From assembly GCF_000192745.1 (NCBI RefSeq), contig NC_015259.1, forward strand, positions 3,611,001 to 3,675,000: DNA of 64,000 nt, written 5' to 3'. Made by a program: the position numbers and the translations under genes. Under the pieces are notes generated by a model. The model did not search any database. It saw only the letters and a list, made by a program, of their open reading frames with translations, and had not been told where the DNA came from. Each line of letters starts with the position of its first letter. Positions within the stretch are counted from its first letter, which is position 1. The DNA is from Polymorphum gilvum SL003B-26A1. GTDB lineage: Bacteria; Pseudomonadota; Alphaproteobacteria; Rhizobiales; Stappiaceae. Below are positions 46,585-59,008 of the stretch, piece by piece.

Positions 46585-47871
46585 TCAGGCGGTCGCGACC
46601 CGGCGGACCGGGGCTCCGAGCCGGGCGGCAATGTCGCCGACCGGCGCCAGCCCGGAGACGGGACCGACGCCGGTCAGGGTCGGCGCGGAGCCGGCGAAGG
46701 TCTCGGCCGCGACGCGGCGCACCATGTCCGCCGAGACGGCGTCGATCTTGCGTGAGATCTCCTCCAGGCTGAGCGTGCGGCCGTGGATCAGGATCTGGCG
46801 CGCGATCTGGCCGGCGCGCGCCGCCGGGCTTTCCAGCGCCATCATCAGACCGGCGCGGATCTGCGCGCGGGCGCGCGCCACCTCCTCCTCGGTGATGTCG
46901 GCGGCGGTCCGTTCCAGTTCGCCGAGCACGACCGGCATCAGCTCGCCGATGTCCTCCTCGCCGGTCGCCGCATGCAGGCCGAACAGGCCGGTGTCGGAGA
47001 AGGCCCAGTGGAAGCTGTAGATGGCGTAGCACAGGCCGCGCGTCTCGCGAACCTCCTGGAACAGGCGCGAAGACATGCCGCCGCCGAGCACCGAGGCGAG
47101 GATCTGGATGGCGTAGTAGTCGTCGGACTTGTAGGGCCGGCCCTCGAAGCCGATCAGGATCTGCGCCTCCATCAGATCCTTGGCTAGCCGGCTCTCGCCG
47201 CCGCGGTAGAAGCCGGGCACGCACGGCGCGGCCGGCTCGGCGCTGAAGCCGCTGAACTTATCCTCGGCGCGCCGGACGATGTCGTCGTGGTCGACCGCAC
47301 CGGCGGCCGCAAGCACCATGTCCGGGCCGCGGTAGCGGCTCTTCAAGTAGGTATCGAGCGCGTCGCGGGTGAAGCCCGACACGGTCGCCGGGGTGCCGAG
47401 GATCGGCCTGCCAATGGCTTGGTCCGGCCAGGCGGCCTCCTGGAACAGGTCGAAGGCGCGGTCCTCGGGCGAATCCTGGGCAGCGCCGATCTCCTGCAGG
47501 ATGACATGCTGCTCGCGCGCCAACTCCTCGGGATCGAAAACCGAGTTCTGCAGGATGTCGGACAGGAGGTCGAGGGCGAGCGGCACGTCCTCGGCCAGGA
47601 CACGGGCATAGTAGTTGGTGTGCTCGACGCTGGTGGAAGCGTTCAGTTCGCCGCCCACCGCCTCGATCTGCTCCGCGATCGCGCGGGCGGTACGCGTCGT
47701 CGTGCCCTTGAAGGCCATATGCTCGAGCAGATGAGTTATGCCGTTCTCGTCGGGGGTCTCGGAGCGCGAGCCGGTGCGGACCCAGACGCCGAGCGCGGCG
47801 GTCTTGAGATGCGGCATCCGGTCGGTGATCACCGTCAGGCCGTTGTCGAGCGTGGTGCGCCTCACCTCCAT
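46585..47871 (-). CDS. M16 family zinc metallopeptidase (processing-peptidase-like)
   Basis: 428 residues from the ATG at 47871 (GGAGGG upstream). Zinc site HLLEH at 47-51 in GITHLLEHMAFKG, with the third ligand in the ELNASTSVEHTNYY region. Then RYRGPDMVLAAAGAVDH and GGGMSSRLFQEVRETRGLCY with the conserved arginine-tyrosine. Length and pattern match the single-subunit alphaproteobacterial M16 homologue of the mitochondrial processing peptidase beta subunit. Cytoplasmic or periplasmic location is not clear; no signal peptide is seen. Confidence 0.95.
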   Translation of the reverse strand: MEVRRTTLDNGLTVITDRMPHLKTAALGVWVRTGSRSETPDENGITHLLEHMAFKGTTTRTARAIAEQIEAVGGELNASTSVEHTNYYARVLAEDVPLALDLLSDILQNSVFDPEELAREQHVILQEIGAAQDSPEDRAFDLFQEAAWPDQAIGRPILGTPATVSGFTRDALDTYLKSRYRGPDMVLAAAGAVDHDDIVRRAEDKFSGFSAEPAAPCVPGFYRGGESRLAKDLMEAQILIGFEGRPYKSDDYYAIQILASVLGGGMSSRLFQEVRETRGLCYAIYSFHWAFSDTGLFGLHAATGEEDIGELMPVVLGELERTAADITEEEVARARAQIRAGLMMALESPAARAGQIARQILIHGRTLSLEEISRKIDAVSADMVRRVAAETFAGSAPTLTGVGPVSGLAPVGDIAARLGAPVRRVATA

Positions 47872-48055
47872 GCCGCCCTCCCGGTCACGTGGCCGGCCTG
47901 GTACGATGCCGGCCCCGCCCTTCGGGCCAAGACCCGCGGATGTCCTCGAAGTACCCTTGCTCGACGCGGCATGCCGTGCGTCCTCCCCTGTTCCTTGTCG
48001 GCGCACGGCCGGTCCGCCGCACGCATCCGTCGTCGGCGCCGCCACGGCGACCCGC

Positions 48056-49462
48056 TCAAACGGTACCGCGCACCGCCCGGGCATGCGCCTCGATGTGGCG
48101 CTCGACCGCCGCCTGGTCGGCCGGCAGCACGGTCTGGCGCTCGACCGCAGACATCATCGGCAGCAGCCGCTCCGGCAGGTCCGGGCGAACGCCGGCGGCG
48201 GCCTCGACCGCGTCCGGGAACTTGGCCGGATGGGCGGTGCCGAGCACCACCATCGGCGCGCCAGGGCGGTCGTGGGCACGCGCGACATGCTCGCCGATCG
48301 CGGTGTGCGGGTCGAGCAGATAGCCCGCCTCGCGCCAGGTCGTGCCGATCGTCGCCGCAGTCTCGGCCTCGTCGCAGCGTCCGGCGGCAAAACTCCGGCG
48401 GATGTCGGCGAGCGGCCCGGCGGCGATTTCGAAGCTGCCGGACTGGGCAAGGCGGTTCATCGCACCGCGCACTGCCGAGCCATCGCGCCCGCAGGCCTCG
48501 GCGAGCAGACGCTCGAAGTTCGACGACACCTGGATGTCCATCGACGGCGCCGTGGTGGCGGTGACGCCGCGCGTCTCGTAGCGCCCCGTTTCCAGCGTGC
48601 GAACCAGAATGTCGTTGACGTTGGTGGCGATCACCAGCCGCTCGACCGGCAGGCCCATCTTCATCGCCGCGTAGCCGGCGAAGATGTCGCCGAAATTGCC
48701 GGTCGGCACGGTGAAGGAGACGGGGCGGTGCGGCGCGCCGAGGGCGGCTCCGGCAACGAAGTAATAGACGATCTGGGCGACGATGCGGGCCCAGTTGATC
48801 GAGTTGACGCCGGACAGGGCGACCCGGTCGCGGAAGGCAAAGTGATTGAACAGGCCCTTCACGATCGCCTGGCAGTCGTCGAAGTTGCCGGTCAGCGCCA
48901 GCGCGTGGACGTTGGCCTCCGATGGCGTGGTCATCTGGCGGCGCTGCACCTCGGAGACGCGTCCGTCCGGGAACAGGATGAACACGTCGGTGCGCTCGCG
49001 ACCGCGGAAGGCCTCGATGGCGGCGCCGCCGGTATCGCCGGAGGTCGCGCCGACAATGGTGGCGCGCTGGCCGCGCTCGGCGAGGACGTGGTCCATCAGC
49101 CGTCCGAGCAGCTGCATGGCGACGTCCTTGAAGGCGAGCGTCGGGCCATGGAACAACTCGAGCACGAAGCGGTTGGGCGCGACCTGGATCAGTGGCGTCA
49201 CCGCCGGATGGCGGAAGGCGCCATAGGAGGCGTCGATCATCCGCCGCAGCGCCTCCGGCGCGATGCTGTCGCCGACGAACGGAGCGATCACCTCGAAGGC
49301 GACCTCGGCATAGGGACGCCCGGCAAAGCCGGCAATGGTCGCCGGCGAGACTTGCGGCCAGCTTTCGGGAAGGTAGAGGCCGCCGTCGCGCGCCAGGCCC
49401 TGCAGGAGAACCTCGGCAAAGTCGAGGACGGGGGCTTCGCCGCGCGTACTGATGTATTTCAC
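48056..49462 (-). CDS. thrC: Threonine synthase
   Basis: 468 residues from a GTG at 49462, starting MKYISTRGEAP. PLP enzyme converting O-phosphohomoserine to threonine; the PLP lysine is K112 in LELFHGPTLAFKDVAMQ. Further motifs: GATSGDTGGAAIEAF, SINWARIVAQIVYYF and TVPTGNFGDIFAGY. Complete, of the long (fungal/gamma-type) class. It is not coupled to thrB, which lies 6.5 kb away on the other strand. Confidence 0.97.
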   Translation of the reverse strand: MKYISTRGEAPVLDFAEVLLQGLARDGGLYLPESWPQVSPATIAGFAGRPYAEVAFEVIAPFVGDSIAPEALRRMIDASYGAFRHPAVTPLIQVAPNRFVLELFHGPTLAFKDVAMQLLGRLMDHVLAERGQRATIVGATSGDTGGAAIEAFRGRERTDVFILFPDGRVSEVQRRQMTTPSEANVHALALTGNFDDCQAIVKGLFNHFAFRDRVALSGVNSINWARIVAQIVYYFVAGAALGAPHRPVSFTVPTGNFGDIFAGYAAMKMGLPVERLVIATNVNDILVRTLETGRYETRGVTATTAPSMDIQVSSNFERLLAEACGRDGSAVRGAMNRLAQSGSFEIAAGPLADIRRSFAAGRCDEAETAATIGTTWREAGYLLDPHTAIGEHVARAHDRPGAPMVVLGTAHPAKFPDAVEAAAGVRPDLPERLLPMMSAVERQTVLPADQAAVERHIEAHARAVRGTV

Positions 49463-49607
49463 CGCGTCCGGTCCCTTGTCACGTTGGGTCAGCGCCCCTG
49501 ACGGGGTCGCGGGCCAAAAGCGTTCGTCTGGCTCAAGGCCCTGACCCTTAAAATAGATTGGAAACCGGCGCAAACGACAAATGGCGCAACGGGTCCGCGA
49601 ATGCCGG

Positions 49608-50204
49608 TCAGGCGTGGCCAGCTTCGCCGGACAGCATCGCCGGATCGATGCCGAGGCGCCAGAGCGCCCGCTCCCACTTGGTATTCAGGTCGGCGTCGAA
49701 GACGATATCGGGGTCGGCCGGTCCGGTCAGCCAACCATTGGACTGGATCTCGCTCTCGAGCTGCCCCGGCGCCCAGCCGGCATAGCCGAGCGCAAGCAGC
49801 GCCTGCGACGGCCCGCGCCCCTCGGCGATGGCCCTGAGGATCTCCAGCGTCGCGGTCAGACAAATGCCGCCGTGGATCGGCAGCGTTGCGCTGTCGAGCA
49901 CGAAATCGTCGGAATGCAGCACGAAGCCGCGTTCGGTCTCGACCGGCCCGCCGCGGTGGACACTCATGCTGCGCACCGGAGGGGGCAGCTTGATGGCGTC
50001 CCCTTCCTGCAGGATGTTGAGCTGAACCAGCAGGTCGGCGACGGACAGGTGGCGGGCGACCTGGTTGAGCACGAGGCCCATGGCCCCGTCTGAGGAATGG
50101 GCGCAGACGTAGATCACCGTATGTGCGAAGCGGCCGTCCGCCATGTTCGGCATGGCGATGAGGAACTGACCTTCCAGCGACCCTCTTTCGAAACGACTCG
50201 GCAT
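49608..50204 (-). CDS. YqgE/AlgH family protein (DUF179)
   Basis: 198 residues from the ATG at 50204 (GAGG with a 5-nt spacer). DUF179 pattern: [69 protein letters not shown] and NGWL. The family is conserved across proteobacteria; its biochemical role is not settled and links to alginate regulation are from one lineage. Monocistronic; divergent from the DsbD-like gene. Confidence 0.92.
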   Translation of the reverse strand: MPSRFERGSLEGQFLIAMPNMADGRFAHTVIYVCAHSSDGAMGLVLNQVARHLSVADLLVQLNILQEGDAIKLPPPVRSMSVHRGGPVETERGFVLHSDDFVLDSATLPIHGGICLTATLEILRAIAEGRGPSQALLALGYAGWAPGQLESEIQSNGWLTGPADPDIVFDADLNTKWERALWRLGIDPAMLSGEAGHA

Positions 50205-50382
50205 GATGTCCTCGTTCTGTCCCAACTCCCAAAGCAGATTATCCCCGATCGGCCGATTTGTTAACGCACAACTTGCTTATCTGACGCAGCGTCATCAAAG
50301 TCGGAACACGGTCACGCACATATGAGCCCAGGTGATCGAGCGCGCGCTGACCGCGGCGTCGTTTTGCGCTATGAGACGGGGC

Positions 50383-51222
50383 ATGATCCGTCTGCAGCGC
50401 CTGTTCGCCGTCCTCGTCCTGCTTGCCGTACCGACTGGCGGCGCAGGGGCGGGCGTGTCCGACTGGGTGACCGTCCAGGGCGGCGCGGTGCGGCTCGTGT
50501 CGGCCGGCAGGATCGCCGACGGGACCTATCTGGCCGGGCTCGAATTCGCGCTCGATCCGGGCTGGCACACCTACTGGCGTTTCCCCGGCGAGGCCGGCAT
50601 TCCGCCGGAGATCGACCTGTCCGGCTCGGCCAACATGGCCGCCAGCCGGATCCACTATCCCGCGCCCGAGCGCTTTTTCGACGGCTTTTCCAGTTCGATC
50701 GTCTATCACGACGGCGTTGTGCTGCCGATCGAGGTCGAGGCCGGCGACGCGGCGGCGCCGGTCGACCTGACGGCGGCCGTGTTCTTCGGGCTGTGCAACG
50801 ACATCTGCATTCCGGCCGAGGCGCGACTGGCATTGACGCTGGACCCGAACGGCAGGACGGACACGGTGTCGCTGAAGGCGATCCGCGCCGCCCAGGCGGC
50901 GGTGCCCGCGCCCGCCGCCGCGGACGGACCACGGGTCGTGTCGGTCGACGTCGTGCCGGGCAAGCGCGCACCGAAACTGATCATCGCCGCCGAGCTGGCG
51001 GAGGCCAGCGACCAGACCATCGACCTGTTCGCCGAAGGCCCGCCCGGCTCCTCCATCGCGCTGCCGGACCTCGTCTCCCGCGACGGCGGCCGGGCCGTAT
51101 GGTCGCTGTCGACGCGCGGCCTCCGGCACGATGGGACCGGTGCCGATCTTCGTCTCGTCCTAGTCGTCGGCGACCGGGCGAGCGAAAGCGTGCATCGCGT
51201 CAACGCCGCGTCGCTGAAATAG
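50383..51222 (+). CDS. DsbD N-terminal-like periplasmic protein
   Basis: 279 residues from the ATG at 50383; a second ATG at 50371 is possible. Signal peptide (hydrophobic LFAVLVLLAVPTGGAGA). The first half is an immunoglobulin-like DsbD-alpha fold with WHTYWRFPGEAGIPPEI and a conserved Cys pair C-N-D-I-C in FFGLCNDICIP. Unlike full DsbD there are no membrane or thioredoxin domains. Such stand-alone proteins probably take electrons from a membrane partner (family knowledge). Followed by a peroxiredoxin after 95 bp. Confidence 0.85.
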   Translation: MIRLQRLFAVLVLLAVPTGGAGAGVSDWVTVQGGAVRLVSAGRIADGTYLAGLEFALDPGWHTYWRFPGEAGIPPEIDLSGSANMAASRIHYPAPERFFDGFSSSIVYHDGVVLPIEVEAGDAAAPVDLTAAVFFGLCNDICIPAEARLALTLDPNGRTDTVSLKAIRAAQAAVPAPAAADGPRVVSVDVVPGKRAPKLIIAAELAEASDQTIDLFAEGPPGSSIALPDLVSRDGGRAVWSLSTRGLRHDGTGADLRLVLVVGDRASESVHRVNAASLK

Positions 51223-51317
51223 GCCCTCGACGGCACCCGCCCGGCACTCTATGTCGTTCTGGAACCGGCGCGCGAGGGGCTGCGCCGGAGGCAATCGCTG
51301 CACTGGGAGTGTCAGAC

Positions 51318-51803
51318 ATGAGCATCAAGGTTGGCGACCGTCTTCCGGACGGAGTTTTCAAGACGATCACGGCGGACGGTCCCGTCGAGCTGAAGAGCGG
51401 CGACCTTTTCGCCGGCAAGACGGTGGTGCTGTTCGGCGTTCCGGGCGCCTTCACGCCGACCTGCCACATGAACCACCTGCCCGGCTTCCTGGAGCATCAC
51501 GACACGTTCAAGGCCAAGGGCGTCGATACCATCGCGGTGGTGTCCGTCAACGACATGTTCGTCATGGACGCCTGGAAGAAGGCGACCAACGCCGGCGACA
51601 AGATCCTGTTCCTGGCCGACGGCAGCGCGGATTTCGTCAAGGCGATGGGCCTCGACCTCGACGCCTCGGGTTTCGGCATGGGCGTGCGCAGCAAGCGCTT
51701 CGCCATGCTGGTGAAGGACGGCACGGTCGTCGCTCTGAACATCGAGGACGTGCCCGGCCAGGCGACCGTCTCCGGCGCCGCGGCGCTGCTCGAAGCGCTC
51801 TGA
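51318..51803 (+). CDS. Peroxiredoxin (Prx5-type)
   Basis: 161 residues from the ATG at 51318 (GGGAG with an 8-nt spacer). Peroxidatic cysteine C49 in VPGAFTPTCHMNHLPGF, with the PxxxT-C environment of AhpC/TSA enzymes. No resolving cysteine is evident, so it is likely of the 1-Cys or glutathione/glutaredoxin-dependent Prx5 kind. Reduces hydrogen peroxide and organic hydroperoxides. Next to a DsbD-N-like protein on the same strand, possibly a shared thiol theme. Ends at a strong terminator. Confidence 0.95.
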   Translation: MSIKVGDRLPDGVFKTITADGPVELKSGDLFAGKTVVLFGVPGAFTPTCHMNHLPGFLEHHDTFKAKGVDTIAVVSVNDMFVMDAWKKATNAGDKILFLADGSADFVKAMGLDLDASGFGMGVRSKRFAMLVKDGTVVALNIEDVPGQATVSGAAALLEAL

Positions 51804-51822
51804 GCGGAGCCGGACGCTTGCG

Positions 51823-51846
51823 ACGGGAGCCTCCGGGCTCCCGTTT
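51823..51846 (+). terminator. Terminator between peroxiredoxin and SURF1
   Basis: 9-bp stem ACGGGAGCC/GGCTCCCGT (51823-51831 and 51836-51844) with a TCCG loop, followed by TTTCT. It sits between convergent genes. Confidence 0.75.
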
Positions 51847-52623
51847 CTATTTGCCGGCGGCCTTCAGCACGGAGCGCGCATAGGCGGCAAACACGCCGAC
51901 CAGGGTCAGAGCAAGGCCGAACCAGGTCAGCGCGTAACCCAGGTGGTCGTTCTTGAAGCGGACCACGGTCTCGCCCGCCTGCGGCAGGCCGGACGGCGGC
52001 GTGAAGGCGGCGTCGGCGTCGATCGAGAAGGGCGCGACCGGCATGCCCGCCACGCCAAGGGCTGCGGCCATCTTCTCCGGCTCGCGCGCGAACCAGATGC
52101 CCTTGGCCGGATCCGGCGCCGGAGTGAAGACGTTCGGCCTTTCGCCGACGCGCAGCAGTCCGGTCACTGTCTGGGTCTCGCCTTCCGTCCCGCCTGCAGC
52201 GCGCGTCGAAGGATCGCGCAGGGCATCGGGGACGAAGCCGCGATTGACCATCACCGCCCAGCCGGCATCGGTCATGAAGGGGCTGTAGACGAAATAGCCC
52301 GGCCCCTGGTAGGGGCCGCGCGCGTTGCCGAGCGCGATGTAGTAGTACAGCTCGCCCGGGGCGAAGCGGCCGGTCACGGCGACGCGGCGATAGTCGACCG
52401 CATCGGGCTCGAGGGACGGCCAGTCGGACGGTTCCGGCGCAGCGACCGGGGGCAGCGCCACGCGCTCTTCGACGCGGGCGATCAGGTCGGTCTTCCAGGC
52501 GAGCCGGTCGAGTTGCCAGAAGCCGAGGCGGAGCAGCACCGCAAGCGCCACGAGGGCCGCCGCGGCCGGCACGGCGAGCCGGCGCAAGGTCGCGCGCGGG
52601 CGTGTCTCAGGCACCGTCGTCAA
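51847..52623 (-). CDS. SURF1 family cytochrome oxidase assembly protein
   Basis: 258 residues from a TTG at 52623, preceded by GGAGG with a 6-nt spacer. It overlaps the end of the DUF983 gene by 17 bp. Two membrane helices, one near the N-terminus (VPAAAALVALAVLLRLGFWQLDR) and one near the C-terminus (GYALTWFGLALTLVGVFAAYA), flank a periplasmic loop. Recognised by FWQLDR, VTGRF and NRGFVP. Helps insert heme a in aa3 oxidase, in keeping with the cta operon upstream. Confidence 0.93.
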   Translation of the reverse strand: MTTVPETRPRATLRRLAVPAAAALVALAVLLRLGFWQLDRLAWKTDLIARVEERVALPPVAAPEPSDWPSLEPDAVDYRRVAVTGRFAPGELYYYIALGNARGPYQGPGYFVYSPFMTDAGWAVMVNRGFVPDALRDPSTRAAGGTEGETQTVTGLLRVGERPNVFTPAPDPAKGIWFAREPEKMAAALGVAGMPVAPFSIDADAAFTPPSGLPQAGETVVRFKNDHLGYALTWFGLALTLVGVFAAYARSVLKAAGK

Positions 52624-52990
52624 GCCGGCCCTCCTGGGCGTTGTGGCGGTATTGCAGGGCGATCATCAGGCCCTTGAGCGGGCGCAGGATCGCCAGCGCC
52701 AGGATCGCGGTGAGGGGCAGCCAGACGACGAGATGAACCCAGATCGGCGGCTGGTAGGCCAGTTCGACCGCCAGCACCAGGCCGACGATGACGAAGCCGA
52801 CCAGCATGATCACGAACACCGCCGGGCCGTCGCCGCTGTCGGCGAACTCGAGATCGAGGCCGCAGTTGGTGCACCGCGGCGCGGTCTTCAGGAAGCCGGT
52901 GAACAGCCGGCCCTCGCCGCAGCGCGGGCACCGTCCGGCGAGCCCCGCCTTGACCGGGTTCTGTGGGGGATAGAGCGCCTTGTCCGTCAT
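52607..52990 (-). CDS. DUF983 membrane protein
   Basis: 127 residues from the ATG at 52990 (AAGGAG with a 7-nt spacer). N-terminal zinc-ribbon-like pairs CPRC and CTNC (RCPRCGEGRLFTGFL, APRCTNCGLDL), then two membrane helices (VFVIMLVGFVIVGLVLAVEL, VHLVVWLPLTAILALAIL). DUF983 genes are typically next to ctaE and SURF1 in alphaproteobacteria; a role in oxidase assembly is inferred only. A terminator separates it from ctaE, so it may have its own promoter or be reached by read-through. Confidence 0.9.
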   Translation of the reverse strand: MTDKALYPPQNPVKAGLAGRCPRCGEGRLFTGFLKTAPRCTNCGLDLEFADSGDGPAVFVIMLVGFVIVGLVLAVELAYQPPIWVHLVVWLPLTAILALAILRPLKGLMIALQYRHNAQEGRLDDGA

Positions 52991-53028
52991 TGGGAATCTC
53001 CTTGTCGGCCCGTCGCCCCCCGCAACGG

Positions 53029-53059
53029 AAAAGCCCGACCCGGCGGCACCGGGTCGGGC
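53029..53059 (-). terminator. Rho-independent terminator after ctaE
   Basis: Perfect 11-bp stem GCCCGACCCGG/CCGGGTCGGGC (53033-53043 and 53049-53059) with a CGGCA loop. On the minus strand it is followed by TTTTCCG. About 40 bp after the ctaE stop. Confidence 0.8.
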
Positions 53060-53099
53060 AGTGGTCACTCGGCCCGGAGCGTATCCAAGGCCGGTCCGG

Positions 53100-53972
53100 T
53101 CAGTGGGTGACCGCACCCCAGCTGCCCCAGACGTAGATGGCAGCGAAGAGGAACAGCCAGACCACGTCGACGAAGTGCCAGTACCAGGCCGCCGCCTCGA
53201 AGCCGAAGTGCTTCTGCGGGGTGAACTGGCCGGCCGCGGCGCGGATCAGGCACACCAGCAGGAAGATGGTGCCGACGATGACGTGGAAGCCGTGGAAGCC
53301 GGTCGCCATGTAGAAGGTGGCGCCGTAGATGTTGCCGCTGAAATCGAAGGCGGCGTGGCCGTATTCATAGACCTGGCAGATGGTGAAGATCACGCCGAGG
53401 ATGACGGTCAGCGTCAGACCCCACTTCAGACCCTGGCGATCGTTGTGCAGCAGGGCGTGATGCGCCCATGTCACGGTCGTGCCGGAGGTCAGCAGGATGA
53501 TGGTGTTGAGCAGCGGCAGGTGCCAGGGGTCGAAGGTCACGATGCCCTCCGGCGGCCAGACGCCCCCGGTCGCCGCCACGCGGTCGAACTGGATCGCTTC
53601 GCCGGTGAACAGCGAGGCGTCGAAGAAGGCCCAGAACCAAGCGACGAAGAACATCACCTCGGAGGCGATGAACAGGATCATGCCGTAGCGCAGGTGCAGG
53701 CTGACCACGCGGGTGTGATGGCCGGCGAGCGATTCGCGCACGGTGTCGCGCCACCAGCCGTACATGGTGTAGAGCACGATCAGCAGGCCGACAACGAACA
53801 GGCCCCAGCCGGTGAGGTCGACGCCGAACAGCGCGAACTCCTTGCCGCCGGTGTATTTCATCAGGCCGATGGCGCCGAGCGCCATGACGAAGGCGCCGAC
53901 CGAGCCCAGGAACGGCCAGGGACTGGGGTCGACCAGATGATAGTCGTGATTCTTGGTATGTGCCTCAGCCAT
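53100..53972 (-). CDS. ctaE: Cytochrome c oxidase subunit III
   Basis: 290 residues from the ATG at 53972 (GGGGAG upstream). Seven membrane helices of the COX3 fold; typical pieces are [69 protein letters not shown] and [16 protein letters not shown]. Non-catalytic subunit that stabilises the aa3 oxidase proton uptake path. Last gene before the operon terminator. Confidence 0.97.
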   Translation of the reverse strand: MAEAHTKNHDYHLVDPSPWPFLGSVGAFVMALGAIGLMKYTGGKEFALFGVDLTGWGLFVVGLLIVLYTMYGWWRDTVRESLAGHHTRVVSLHLRYGMILFIASEVMFFVAWFWAFFDASLFTGEAIQFDRVAATGGVWPPEGIVTFDPWHLPLLNTIILLTSGTTVTWAHHALLHNDRQGLKWGLTLTVILGVIFTICQVYEYGHAAFDFSGNIYGATFYMATGFHGFHVIVGTIFLLVCLIRAAAGQFTPQKHFGFEAAAWYWHFVDVVWLFLFAAIYVWGSWGAVTH

Positions 53973-54022
53973 GGGCGTGCTCCCCGAAGTTCCAATTCGC
54001 CGTCGCGTCATCCGCCACGGAA

Positions 54023-54634
54023 CTATAGCCTATCTGCCGCAGTCCGGTCCTCCGACCGGGCCGCGACGGGTTTGACCGGCGCTTCCGCCGGGAAGAAGGT
54101 ATAGGACAGCGTGATTTCCTTCACGTGCCTCAGGTTCGGATCCTTGTCCATGTCCGGATCCACGAAGAAGACCACCGGCATCTCGACGCTTTCGCCGGCC
54201 TCGAGCCGCTGCTCGGTAAAGCAGAAGCACTGGATCTTGTTGAAATACACGCCGGCCTCGAAAGGCGTCACGTTGAACACCGAGGTGCCGACGGTCGGGC
54301 CGTCGGCGATGTTGGTGGCGACATAGGCCAGCTGGCCGGTCTCGCCCATGGCGAGTGTCACCGTGCGGTGTTCCGGTCTGAACTGCCACGGCAGGGCGGC
54401 GTTGACGTTGCCGTCGAAGCGGATGGTGATCATGCGGTCGATCACCGTCTCCGACGCTGCCTCGGCGCGCTGGGTGGTGCCGCCGAAGCCGGTGACCTGG
54501 CAGAACAGTTCATAGAGCGGCACCGCCGCATAGGAAGCGCCGATCATCAGTGCGAACACACCGGTACAGACGAGCGCCACCGTGCGGTTGCTGCGCGTCG
54601 TTCGTGCGGTGTCGGGGGTCTGAGGGTCAGCCAT
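54023..54634 (-). CDS. ctaG: Cytochrome c oxidase assembly protein CtaG/Cox11
   Basis: 203 residues: one membrane helix near the N-terminus ([22 protein letters not shown]) and a periplasmic copper-binding domain with the CFCF motif in [10 protein letters not shown]. Delivers copper to the CuB site of subunit I. Between the small coxF-like gene and ctaE, with short gaps, in the aa3 operon. Confidence 0.96.
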   Translation of the reverse strand: MADPQTPDTARTTRSNRTVALVCTGVFALMIGASYAAVPLYELFCQVTGFGGTTQRAEAASETVIDRMITIRFDGNVNAALPWQFRPEHRTVTLAMGETGQLAYVATNIADGPTVGTSVFNVTPFEAGVYFNKIQCFCFTEQRLEAGESVEMPVVFFVDPDMDKDPNLRHVKEITLSYTFFPAEAPVKPVAARSEDRTAADRL

Positions 54635-54643
54635 GACTCTGCC

Positions 54644-54799
54644 TCACAAAGGCCGGTCCAGGACGCCGGGACCGAGCTTGACGATCGTCACGACGTAGAA
54701 AAGCACGACCAGACCGACCAGCACCAGCCCGATCGCGATGGAGCGCGAACGCCGGCGCTTGATCTGTTCCTCGGTCAGCTTGATGCCGTTCTCGCTCAT
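54644..54799 (-). CDS. Small membrane protein of the aa3 oxidase operon (CoxF-like)
   Basis: 51 residues: [20 protein letters not shown], then one membrane helix ([20 protein letters not shown]) and [11 protein letters not shown]. It lies 6 bp after ctaB and 9 bp before ctaG. Small single-helix proteins in exactly this place are found in rhizobial cta operons and are sometimes called CoxF. A role in oxidase assembly or stability is likely from position only. Short, but well supported by context, frame and the membrane-helix pattern. Confidence 0.8.
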   Translation of the reverse strand: MSENGIKLTEEQIKRRRSRSIAIGLVLVGLVVLFYVVTIVKLGPGVLDRPL

Positions 54800-54805
54800 C
54801 TGGTC

Positions 54806-55744
54806 TCACAGGGTCCGGGCGATGACGCTTTCCGCGAGCAGCAGCGCGAAGAGCAGGAACAGGTACAGGATCGAGAAGCTGAACAGCCGGACGGCAGCCT
54901 TGCGTGCCTCGTCGCCGGACCGCCGGCGCCAGACGCGCAGCGCCAGGGCGAAGAACACCGCGCCGAGCACGGTCGAGGCGATGCCGTAGAGCGGGCCGGC
55001 GAAGCCGAGCAGATAGGGAGACACCGCGATCGGCGTCAGGATCAGCGAATAGGCCAGGATCTGGTTTCGAGTGGCGTCCTCGCCGGCGACCACGGGCAGC
55101 ATCGGGATGCCGGCGGCGCGATAGTCGCCGCTCTTGAACAGAGCCAGCGCCCAGAAATGCGGCGGCGTCCACATGAAGATGATCAGGAACAGCACCAGGC
55201 TCTCGAGGCTGACGTCGCCGGTGACGGCAGCCCAGCCGATCATCGGCGGGAAGGCGCCGGCTGCGCCGCCGATGACGATGTTCTGTGGCGTCGAGCGCTT
55301 CAGCCACATGGTGTAGACGACGACGTAGAAGAAGATGGTGAAAGCCAGGAAGGCGCCGGCGAACCAGTTGACCAGCAGGCCGAGCGTGACCACCGAGCCG
55401 ATCGACAAGGTCATGCCGAAGGCGAAACACTCCTGACGGCTGATCTTGCCGGCCGGGATCGGCCGCTTTGCAGTGCGCGACATGACGCGGTCGATGTCGG
55501 CGTCGTACCACATGTTGAGCGCGCCCGAGGCGCCCGCCCCGATGGCGATGCACAGCAGGGCGACGGCGGCCAGAACCGGGTGCAGGACGCCCGGCGCAAG
55601 CATCATGCCGACAAAGGCGGTGAAGATCACCAGCGACATGACGCGCGGTTTCAGCAGCGCGACATAGTCGCCCACCGATCCCATTCCGCCGTCCCAGGCG
55701 GCGCTCTCCCCGGCGATCGTGTTGTGGCGCTCGACGAGCGACAT
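54806..55744 (-). CDS. ctaB: Protoheme IX farnesyltransferase (heme o synthase)
   Basis: 312 residues from the ATG at 55744 (AAAGGA with a 9-nt spacer). UbiA-type prenyltransferase with eight or nine helices. The aspartate-rich motif is [19 protein letters not shown] and the second acidic segment is [14 protein letters not shown]. Adds farnesyl to heme b to make heme o, the precursor of heme a for the aa3 oxidase. Between ctaD and the small coxF-like gene. Confidence 0.97.
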   Translation of the reverse strand: MSLVERHNTIAGESAAWDGGMGSVGDYVALLKPRVMSLVIFTAFVGMMLAPGVLHPVLAAVALLCIAIGAGASGALNMWYDADIDRVMSRTAKRPIPAGKISRQECFAFGMTLSIGSVVTLGLLVNWFAGAFLAFTIFFYVVVYTMWLKRSTPQNIVIGGAAGAFPPMIGWAAVTGDVSLESLVLFLIIFMWTPPHFWALALFKSGDYRAAGIPMLPVVAGEDATRNQILAYSLILTPIAVSPYLLGFAGPLYGIASTVLGAVFFALALRVWRRRSGDEARKAAVRLFSFSILYLFLLFALLLAESVIARTL

Positions 55745-55919
55745 GCGGCTCAATCCTTTGGTTCTTCGTGCTTCTGGTTCTTTGTGGGCCTGCCCGCCGG
55801 ACGCATCCGGCGCGGGTCTCGCCTGCAAGGGACGCCGCGGCCGGAAGGCCGCGACGTCAGAAATCGCGTCGCCACGGGAACAGGTCGCGTCGATCCTGCC
55901 CCGTGCGGCCCCGCAGCGC

Positions 55920-58519
<2,600 letters not shown>

Positions 58520-59008
58520 GTCCGCGCTCCCTTCCCTGGACCGCCCGCAGGCCGGTCTCGCATCCTCAGAACCGAGTGGGTCATATTGACGCTCCCTGTC
58601 CCGAACCCGGCGGAAAACCGCGCTGAATCGGCAAACCGAAAGCCCCAACTGCCCTTGTTTGCGCCATAATACGCACAAACCCGAATATACCGCGACGTGG
58701 CCTTAGGTACAGCGGCGATCTGCCGCAGCCTGTCGGCCACCCGGATTTCGCGCACACAAACCACAAGAACCTGCGGATCGCAATGCCCCAGTCGCGTCCC
58801 GGTCACGAATTCGCCGCAGGGGTACCGCCATCACGCCTTGATCCTGGTCAATGATATCGTGAAATTTGCAGAAAACGCCCCTTCGGCCGATCCTGAATGT
58901 CACTGCGGACTGGCCAGCGGGGGACGCTTGCGGCAATGTCCGTGGAAACGCAGCGTTCTGATTCGCCGAAGCGGTTGCGCCGCCGCTCGCGCGCCTGGAG
59001 GACTCCCC
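58520..59008. other. Divergent region between ctaC and the ialB-like gene
   Basis: 489 bp. No gene is supported; short reading frames on both strands lack family features. It must hold the ctaC promoter and that of the ialB-like gene. TTGAT-CCTG-GTCAA at 58838-58851 is an FNR/CRP-type palindrome with one mismatch. An AT-richer stretch near 58660-58695 contains TATTAT on the minus strand, a possible -10 for ctaC. Confidence 0.5.
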
